DNA of 11,017 nucleotides from contig SDOA01000125.1 of assembly GCA_004524595.1 (NCBI GenBank), positions 1 to 11,017 on the forward strand, in the 5' to 3' direction. A program made the position numbers and the translations under genes. The first letter of the stretch is position 1; every line of letters starts with the position of its first letter. The DNA is from Candidatus Thorarchaeota archaeon (GTDB lineage: Archaea > Asgardarchaeota > Thorarchaeia > Thorarchaeales > Thorarchaeaceae). Shown in pieces: positions 7,366 to 11,017 of this stretch. The notes below the pieces were generated by a model. The model was not told where the DNA came from. It ran no database searches and saw nothing but the letters and a program-made list of their open reading frames with translations.

Positions 7366-7470
7366 CTACCTCACAACTGTATTGTAAGCATAGGTTATTG
7401 CATCAGTGCTCATTACACGATGGGTTGCTCGATTTTTCAAGAGTGATGGGTTGTTAGTTGTTAGAGCCAT
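7366..7470 (-). CDS. Micro-ORF 1: 34-residue STDA-motif peptide
   Basis: ATG 7470 to TAG 7366 encodes 34 residues with the motif MSTDAITYAY at 20-29. There is no Shine-Dalgarno, but a TATA element ends 32 nt upstream, so translation would begin on a nearly leaderless mRNA, a common archaeal mode for the first gene of an operon. Its last codons carry the ribosome-binding site of micro-ORF 2. The gap-free alignment with micro-ORF 4 (shared Leu-Thr, Pro8, Lys12 and S-T-D-A-I) marks them as paralogues. Function unknown. Confidence 0.55.
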   Translation of the reverse strand: MALTTNNPSLLKNRATHRVMSTDAITYAYNTVVR

Positions 7471-7501
7471 AATAGTTCACAAGAGATACTGCTCAGAATT
7501 A

Positions 7502-7511
7502 GTATATATAC
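7502..7511. promoter_or_regulatory. Palindromic bidirectional TATA element
   Basis: GTATATATAC is a perfect palindrome. Leftward it lies 32 nt from ATG 7470 (micro-ORF 1). Rightward it lies 26 nt from ATG 7537 (leading segment of the ScpB-like gene). Both spacings fit an archaeal TATA box with very short leaders. A single element may therefore serve both divergent transcripts. Confidence 0.5.
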
Positions 7512-7536
7512 CGAAGCCACTTTTTAGGGACACAAC

Positions 7537-7608
7537 ATGAAGTCACAAGATGTGACTATTTTAAGCGCCATTTCTAACCACAATAGGCTAGACTTTATAC
7601 AGCTTTAG
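7537..7608 (+). pseudogene. Leader ORF, or frameshifted N-terminus of the ScpB-like gene
   Basis: ATG 7537 opens 23 codons (MKSQDVTILSAISN, ending DFIQL) and stops at TAG 7606. It is perfectly placed behind the TATA element for a leaderless start and has AGGGA (7526-7530) 6 nt upstream. A one-base backward shift at CTTTAG would join it to LELLLEQIMNEY of the next gene, giving one continuous amphipathic helix. Either one T was lost here by mutation or assembly error, or this is a short upstream ORF. The downstream frame itself has no ribosome-binding site before its TTG or ATG. Confidence 0.4.
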
Positions 7609-7616
7609 AATTATTA

Positions 7617-8129
7617 TTGGAACAGATCATGAACGAGTATGCTATTCTAGTGAAGCTCCTGACCAGAACAGGTAATCCAATTGGTGCAAGTGTAGAAGAT
7701 ATGCTTGATTCCTTGAGATTTCCAGAAGATACAGGAAGGCATCTTCTCTTTCAACGACTGAGCAGCTTGCATGAAAAAATAAGACCTCTCGGACTCTGTG
7801 TGAAGCATAATCCTGTTGGAGGAGTCTTTTACATAGATACAACATATGAAATTGATCTTGCTCAAGATACTACAGCATTACCAGATAAATTGGCTGCCAC
7901 CTTATTGATTGTAATCACACTAGCCTACCAAGAGGGAGGTTGGGTAAGCATTGAACGAGTCAGAGAATTCAGAAAGAAAGCATTACGAGGAATCATGGAA
8001 GACCTTAGAGACCTTCAAGAACAGAGGTATGTAGAGATAAGTCAGGATAAGAAACAGGTGCGACTTGGCACGAGAGTACCATTTGAGATTGATTATGAGG
8101 CGTTCTTCAATGACCTTGCAGAGAATTGA
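7617..8129 (+). CDS. ScpB-like winged-helix (KITE-type) protein
   Basis: A 170-residue protein whose layout follows ScpB, the kleisin-binding partner of SMC complexes. First winged helix (about 10-80): a helical start, 'GNPIGASVEDMLDSL' where ScpB has its 'GEPLS-x-EEL' segment, a long helix, then GLCVKHNPVGGVFYIDTTYE, matching 'G-L-x-h-x-x-x-x-G-G-h-x-h-x-T-x-x-E'. Second winged helix (about 88-168): LPDKLAATLLIVITLAYQEG, where ScpB has 'LS-x-AAL-ETLAIIAY-x-QP', then a recognition helix and a wing RYVEISQDKKQVRL. ScpB proper is usually somewhat longer, and identity is low, so Nse1/Nse3-type KITE proteins or an unrelated winged-helix regulator are alternatives. Start uncertain: TTG 7617, ATG 7629, or ATG 7537 through a frameshift. 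Proximity to smc and scpA supports the call. Confidence 0.5.
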   Translation: MEQIMNEYAILVKLLTRTGNPIGASVEDMLDSLRFPEDTGRHLLFQRLSSLHEKIRPLGLCVKHNPVGGVFYIDTTYEIDLAQDTTALPDKLAATLLIVITLAYQEGGWVSIERVREFRKKALRGIMEDLRDLQEQRYVEISQDKKQVRLGTRVPFEIDYEAFFNDLAEN

Positions 8130-8170
8130 TAAATTAGATGCCTCTTCGTTAGTTTTATCAAGGTTATCTA

Positions 8171-8175
8171 AGAGG
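8171..8175 (+). promoter_or_regulatory. Ribosome-binding site deciding a TTG start
   Basis: AGAGG lies 5 nt before TTG 8181 and too far from the in-frame ATG 8193, so the TTG is the likelier start of the zinc-ribbon protein. Confidence 0.45.
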
Positions 8176-8180
8176 ACAAT

Positions 8181-8552
8181 TTGGTCGAAATCATGTCAGA
8201 TAGACGTTCATTAAGATTTGCAAAGTCGACCTGCCCAATTTGCGGAAGTAAGGAGGTCGCCCGAGATGATCATAAGGGAGATCTTCTGTGTACGAACTGT
8301 GGGCATATCGTTACACGAACTGAGTCAAGATCTGTTGGTAAATTCGATATTGCCCAGCACCTCAAACGGAATGGAAAGATGTCATTCTCTAAATTAAGAG
8401 AAGTGACAGGTGCATCTGACGACAAGCTCTTTGGTGTATTACAAGGAATGGAGAGCATGGACCTTGTAATGCAGATTAGCGGAGAATATTCTCTAACAAA
8501 GAGAGGTCAGCGATGGTACCGTCAGCGTCTAGGGCAGGAGTGGGGATACTAG
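8181..8552 (+). CDS. TFIIB-type zinc-ribbon plus winged-helix protein
   Basis: A 123-residue protein. Residues 17-44 hold a zinc ribbon CPICGS-x13-LCTNCGHIV with Cys18, Cys21, Cys37 and Cys40, as in the N-terminus of archaeal TFB. Residues about 55-118 form a winged helix (DIAQHLKRNGKMSFSKLREV, then a wing ending YSLTKRGQRWYRQ). The cyclin repeats of TFB are absent, so it cannot replace TFB; a transcription regulator or RNA-polymerase-associated factor is more likely (inference). TTG 8181 is chosen because AGAGG (8171-8175) lies 5 nt upstream; ATG 8193 would leave 17 nt. The 51-nt gap after the ScpB-like gene has no clear promoter, so the two may be co-transcribed. Confidence 0.7.
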   Translation: MVEIMSDRRSLRFAKSTCPICGSKEVARDDHKGDLLCTNCGHIVTRTESRSVGKFDIAQHLKRNGKMSFSKLREVTGASDDKLFGVLQGMESMDLVMQISGEYSLTKRGQRWYRQRLGQEWGY

Positions 8553-8612
8553 AGAGTGAATTGCATCCCCTCACTATTAGTGGACACTATAGACATGTGT
8601 TTATCCTCAACT

Positions 8613-8629
8613 GTTTAATATTAATTTTT
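8613..8629 (+). terminator. T-rich termination tract
   Basis: GTTTAATATTAATTTTT lies 60 nt after the stop of the zinc-ribbon gene. Archaeal transcription often ends at T tracts without a strong hairpin. The rest of 8553-8673 shows no gene. Confidence 0.3.
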
Positions 8630-8644
8630 ACCGTTAAATATAGA

Positions 8645-8651
8645 TTTATTA
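8645..8651 (+). promoter_or_regulatory. TATA-like box for RNA element 1
   Basis: TTTATTA is centred 26 nt upstream of base 8674, the first base of the terminal stem of RNA element 1. This is the archaeal TATA-to-start distance. A second candidate, TTAAATATAG (8634-8643), is slightly too far. Confidence 0.4.
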
Positions 8652-8673
8652 CGCCTTGGGATAATACATGCTC

Positions 8674-8768
8674 AGGATTCGGTTCATTGATTTCTTCAAT
8701 CTCCCTCCTAAACCACGCGATAATGAACTGATGAGAATCAGTATCTTTCATTGTAAGAATCGAATCCT
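8674..8768 (+). ncRNA. Structured RNA element 1 (95 nt), unrecognised
   Basis: The ends pair over 12 bp: AGGATTCGGTTC (8674-8685) with GAATCGAATCCT (8757-8768), one pair being G-U. Inside are a hairpin ATTGA-TTTCT-TCAAT (8686-8700), then a largely unpaired C-rich block CTCCCTCCTAAACCACGCGA (8701-8720), then a hairpin ACTGAT-GAGA-ATCAGT (8727-8742) closed by a GNRA tetraloop. Element 2 repeats this order 125 nt downstream with different stem sequences. The wobble pair in the terminal stem forms only on the plus strand. It is not a tRNA (no T-arm) or any RNA I recognise. The CCCUCCU stretch could pair with GGAGG ribosome-binding sites (inference). Confidence 0.6.
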
Positions 8769-8770
8769 AT

Positions 8771-8800
8771 CACATTTGATGATGAATGTGTCTGATTCTT
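8771..8800 (+). terminator. Hairpin and T-rich tail after RNA element 1
   Basis: CACATT (8771-8776) pairs with AATGTG (8785-8790) around an 8-nt loop, followed by a T-rich stretch. It begins 3 nt after RNA element 1 and could end its transcript. The loop resembles a C/D-box motif, but no full box set is present. Confidence 0.35.
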
Positions 8801-8864
8801 CTATAATATCCCAATAATGAGTAGTTACTCAAATTAATTTTTACAAATGTACCTAACAAAATCC

Positions 8865-8873
8865 TTAATATAA
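8865..8873 (+). promoter_or_regulatory. TATA box for RNA element 2
   Basis: TTAATATAA lies in an A/T-rich stretch with its centre about 25 nt upstream of base 8894, the first base of the terminal stem of RNA element 2. Box and spacing fit an archaeal promoter well. Confidence 0.5.
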
Positions 8874-8893
8874 GAATAAAAGAAGTAACAGTA

Positions 8894-8989
8894 GGGTCTA
8901 GTTCGGAGAACTTCAAACTCCCCTCCTAACCACGCGAATTATTCCGAATTTTTCGGAACTACTTTCCCTAATTTTTCTGAACTGGACCC
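8894..8989 (+). ncRNA. Structured RNA element 2 (96 nt), paralogue of element 1
   Basis: The ends pair over up to 17 bp: GGGTCTAGTTCGGAGAA (8894-8910) with bases 8973-8989, ending GAACTGGACCC; three pairs are G-U, allowed only if the plus strand is the RNA. Inside lie CTTCAAACTCCCCTCCTAA (8911-8929) and CCACGCGA (8930-8937), nearly identical to element 1, then a perfect hairpin TTCCGAA-TTT-TTCGGAA (8942-8958). Length and motif order match element 1, while both terminal stems and 3' hairpins differ in sequence yet still pair, which is the pattern of structure kept by compensating changes. An alternative 5' hairpin AGTTC-GGA-GAACT (8900-8912) competes with the inner terminal stem. The tail after 8989 is T-rich without a strong hairpin. 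Confidence 0.65.
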
Positions 8990-9004
8990 GTATTCCCTCA
9001 TTTC

Positions 9005-10153
9005 TTACTTAATAATTACAAGTAGAGGACCATCAATTTTGACAGACATCTCTGGTGGTAGATCAAGAAGCCAATCTTCAAGTTCTTCAAGACTGCTGAA
9101 ACGGAGTAGGGTCGCTAATCTAAAGAGCGGTAGGGTTTCATATCTGGTCATGACCTTCTTCATCTGAACCATTCGAAATGCTTCCAGTTCAGCTTTTGCT
9201 TCTTCCGCAAGCTCCATCGAAGTGTCAATCCATGGACTCTCGAGTGCAAAATCCCACACTTCAACTAGTCCTTCCATGGAACCAGTGATCACATGTCTGC
9301 AATCCGGAGATACCACCATAGAGTGAACATTCTCAGTGTGCTTTAGTTCTGCAAGTAAAACACCACCACGCAAGACCCAGACTCGAACAGTTCCATCTAT
9401 GGAACCAGAAATTACATGTTGCATATCACCAGTGATATGAATTGTCAAGATGGGGCCTTTATGTCCGGACATGGTCTTGAGTAAAGTACCAGTTTCAAGG
9501 TCCCATAGGTAGAGGTTTCCATCTTGGTCACCTGACAGAATATACCTAGAGTCTGCAGTCGTACTTATGCATGTGACATGGCCTCGATGCCCTTCAAGAG
9601 TTCTGAGTAAAACCCCTAGCTCAAAGTCCCAAATCCATACAACTCCAGGGTCACGTTCGCCAGGGTTTCGTTTGCTTCCGCATAATAGATGTCTTCCATC
9701 AGGGCTCATTGTCATACTGTAAAGAGGGCGATCATGCTCAACAGTCCTGAGGAGAACACCTCTATCAATATCCCAAAATCGAGCCGTTCCATCTTCACCA
9801 CCAGTCACTATGAAACGCATATCAGGACTGACTGCAAGACAGGTCACATGAGCAGAATTTGGAGCAAGGGAACTAATCAGTTCGTGTTTATCTATATCCC
9901 ATATCTTGACAGCAAGATCCTTGTCAGCTATTGATACCAATCTTTGATCATCTGGCATCACAACAAGTCGATAGACAGGACCGTCATGTCCAACAAATTT
10001 GAAAATTTCTCGACCAGTCGCAAAATCCCAAGAGCGGATTGTGGCATCTTGGCCACCACTCAAAATTGTTTGACCATTAGGTGTGATTGCTAGGGACCAA
10101 ACAGTGAATTCATGTCCTTCCATGTGATTGCTGGGCGTCAGCTCTCCATCCAA
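9005..10153 (-). CDS. Seven-bladed WD40 protein with PCI/winged-helix-like tail
   Basis: From TTG 10153 the protein has 382 residues. Seven WD40 repeats fill about residues 11-310; each begins near a His (for example HEFTVWSLAITPNGQTILSG) and most end in W-D (SWDF, IWDI, FWDI, IWDF, LWDL, then VWVL, VWDF), so a complete propeller is encoded. Blade 4 carries a 10-residue insertion (KRNPGERDPG). The tail (about 313-382) has a charged helix, then YETLPLFRLATLLRFSSLEE and a short winged strand ending LLVIIK; it resembles the winged helix of PCI domains, common in Asgard archaea and eukaryotes (from memory, not searched). A protein-interaction scaffold is likely; no enzyme motif is seen. A longer frame from TTG 10267 is open, but its first 38 codons span the pyrophosphatase terminator and have no ribosome-binding site, so the shorter start is used. 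Confidence 0.85.
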   Translation of the reverse strand: MDGELTPSNHMEGHEFTVWSLAITPNGQTILSGGQDATIRSWDFATGREIFKFVGHDGPVYRLVVMPDDQRLVSIADKDLAVKIWDIDKHELISSLAPNSAHVTCLAVSPDMRFIVTGGEDGTARFWDIDRGVLLRTVEHDRPLYSMTMSPDGRHLLCGSKRNPGERDPGVVWIWDFELGVLLRTLEGHRGHVTCISTTADSRYILSGDQDGNLYLWDLETGTLLKTMSGHKGPILTIHITGDMQHVISGSIDGTVRVWVLRGGVLLAELKHTENVHSMVVSPDCRHVITGSMEGLVEVWDFALESPWIDTSMELAEEAKAELEAFRMVQMKKVMTRYETLPLFRLATLLRFSSLEELEDWLLDLPPEMSVKIDGPLLVIIK

Positions 10154-10162
10154 AGTCTTGTT

Positions 10163-10170
10163 CTCCCTCT
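10163..10170 (-). promoter_or_regulatory. Ribosome-binding site deciding the WD40 start
   Basis: AGAGGGAG on the minus strand lies 9 nt before TTG 10153. No comparable site precedes the other in-frame candidates (TTG 10267, or the ATG ten codons further in). Confidence 0.5.
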
Positions 10171-10220
10171 TAGTTAGTAGACTACTATAAGTATCAAAAC
10201 AGAAAAAGTTGTCGATTTGG

Positions 10221-10228
10221 ATTTTAAA
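10221..10228 (-). promoter_or_regulatory. TATA-like box for the WD40 gene
   Basis: TTTAAAAT on the minus strand would place transcription initiation near 10198, leaving a leader of about 45 nt with the AGAGGGAG site. A second candidate, ACTTATAG near 10185-10192, would put initiation inside that site and is less likely. Confidence 0.35.
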
Positions 10229-10260
10229 AAAAGAAAAGAGGTGAATGGCACCTAGTGCCA
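10222..10260 (-). terminator. Hairpin plus T tract ending the pyrophosphatase transcript
   Basis: On the minus strand TGGCAC-TAG-GTGCCA (10260-10246) is a perfect 6-bp hairpin, followed by a strongly T-rich run (10238-10222). It lies 22 nt after the pyrophosphatase stop. Its position argues against coding use of the region upstream of the WD40 start. Confidence 0.6.
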
Positions 10261-10282
10261 CCACCAACTTATCAAGAGGGAT

Positions 10283-11017
10283 CTAATAGGTTACTTCGGC
10301 TGCTTCTTCATGGATTATTCCAAAGTCAGCTTCCTTCATACTCTTTCGTAGTGCCCAGACAGTTAATCCAAAGAGTATGACTAATGCTATCACTGAAACA
10401 ATCAGCATTTCAACAGTTCCAGAAGTCTCTAGAATGACCAATAGTGGAGCCAGAATCAACGCAAGTAGATTGACAACTTTGATCATGGGGTTGAGTGCAG
10501 GACCTGCAGTATCCTTGAGGGGGTCACCTACTGTGTCTCCTACGATTCCGCATTTATGACGTTCAGAACCTTTCCCTCTATTGTTTTCGGGATCACACGG
10601 TTCATCCTCAATCGACTTCTTTGCATTATCATAAGCGCCACCAGTATTAGACATGTAAACAGCAAGCAGTTGACCAGATACAATAATTCCACAGAGAAAA
10701 CCGCCTAATGCAGCCACACCAAACAGAATTCCAACTATAATTGGAACACAGACGGTTAGAGTAGCAAGTGAAATAAGTTCCTTTTGAGCAGCAGTCGTTG
10801 AAATGTCAACAGCTCTGTCATAATCTGGTTTGACAGTACCTTCAAGAATACCAGGTATCTTGAATTGTCTGCGTACTTCTCTAACCATTTCACCAGCAGC
10901 CCGAGTAACTGCCTTAATATTCACTGCGGAAAATAGCCAAGGCAAAGCTGCACCAAGAAGCAATCCCGAGAATACTCTGGGATCATCAAGTAACAAATGA
11001 TGTACTCCTAGGGGATA
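10283..11017 (-). CDS. hppA: Membrane-bound pyrophosphatase, C-terminal part (runs off right edge)
   Basis: The frame is open from the window edge (first visible residues YPLGVHHLLLDDPRVF) to TAG 10283: 244 residues of a family usually near 700. It shows FSGLLLGAALPWLFSAVNI, the conserved GGAYDNAKKSIE, GKGSERHK and GDTVGDPLKDTAGPALN segments that bind magnesium-pyrophosphate, and several hydrophobic segments, the last near VEMLIVSVIALVILFGLTVW. These are hallmarks of the membrane pyrophosphatases, which couple pyrophosphate hydrolysis to pumping of protons or sodium ions across the membrane. The residues that set ion choice and potassium dependence are outside the window. HKCGIVGD has Cys where most members have Ala. 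The TTG at 10996 is an internal codon, not a start. A terminator follows. Confidence 0.95.
   Translation of the reverse strand, partial: YPLGVHHLLLDDPRVFSGLLLGAALPWLFSAVNIKAVTRAAGEMVREVRRQFKIPGILEGTVKPDYDRAVDISTTAAQKELISLATLTVCVPIIVGILFGVAALGGFLCGIIVSGQLLAVYMSNTGGAYDNAKKSIEDEPCDPENNRGKGSERHKCGIVGDTVGDPLKDTAGPALNPMIKVVNLLALILAPLLVILETSGTVEMLIVSVIALVILFGLTVWALRKSMKEADFGIIHEEAAEVTY

Noticed and set aside
8727..8795. C/D-box sRNA (TGATGA at 8729 and 8777 with CTGA at 8792)
   Set aside because: The first TGATGA lies in a perfect GNRA-loop hairpin, no proper D' box precedes the second, and the larger 95-nt structure explains the region better.
8760..8935. Minus-strand small proteins starting TTG-AAG after AGGAGGGG in both conserved blocks
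   Set aside because: The SD-plus-TTG pattern recurs in both copies, but the reading frames are unlike each other (16 and about 48 codons), and terminal-stem G-U pairs favour the plus strand. Kept as the main alternative.
8894..8989. tRNA with a long variable arm (7-bp end stem GGGTCTA/TGGACCC)
   Set aside because: There is no T-arm consensus, no recognisable anticodon arm, and the D-arm region does not fit.
10154..10267. 38-residue N-terminal extension of the WD40 protein
   Set aside because: It spans a hairpin-T-tract terminator and a likely promoter, lacks a ribosome-binding site, and adds sequence unlike a WD40 domain.

Overview
The window looks archaeal, probably from an Asgard-type lineage. 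The archaeal signs are TATA boxes 25-35 nt upstream of near-leaderless starts, TFIIB-type zinc-ribbon proteins, GGAGGTG-type ribosome-binding sites and frequent TTG starts. The Asgard suggestion rests mainly on a seven-bladed WD40 protein with a C-terminal PCI/winged-helix-like tail. It is an inference, not a placement by phylogeny.

Layout from left to right. Positions 1-314 (minus) hold the N-terminal part of a MoxR-like AAA ATPase. Positions 528-5650 (plus) are a tight three-gene operon: a degenerate AAA protein that has lost its ATPase residues, a full SMC ATPase, and a ScpA-like kleisin. Positions 5658-7470 (minus) are a compact operon of four tiny genes (32-44 codons) followed by an MFS exporter; none of the tiny genes is long enough for routine gene calling. 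Three of them encode related peptides sharing an S-T-D-A-[IL]-x-x-A-[YF] motif. A palindromic TATA element at 7502-7511 appears to drive this operon leftward and a ScpB-like winged-helix gene rightward (7537/7617-8129). A small zinc-ribbon/winged-helix protein follows (8181-8552).

The gap 8553-9004 has no protein gene but holds two tandem RNA elements of about 95 nt (8674-8768 and 8894-8989). Each has its own TATA-like box about 26 nt upstream and a terminal stem whose sequence differs between copies while pairing is kept. They share a 27-nt internal block with a CCUCC-type C-rich motif. On the minus strand follow the WD40 protein gene (stop at 9005, start revised to 10153) and the C-terminal third of a membrane-bound pyrophosphatase, which runs off the right edge.

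How the genes fit together: SMC, ScpA-like and ScpB-like proteins would form an archaeal condensin-type complex, with the pseudo-AAA protein a candidate accessory factor. The peptide/exporter operon lies between the kleisin and the ScpB-like gene, as if inserted into an SMC locus. The two most unusual items are the micro-ORF/exporter operon and the pair of structured RNAs.
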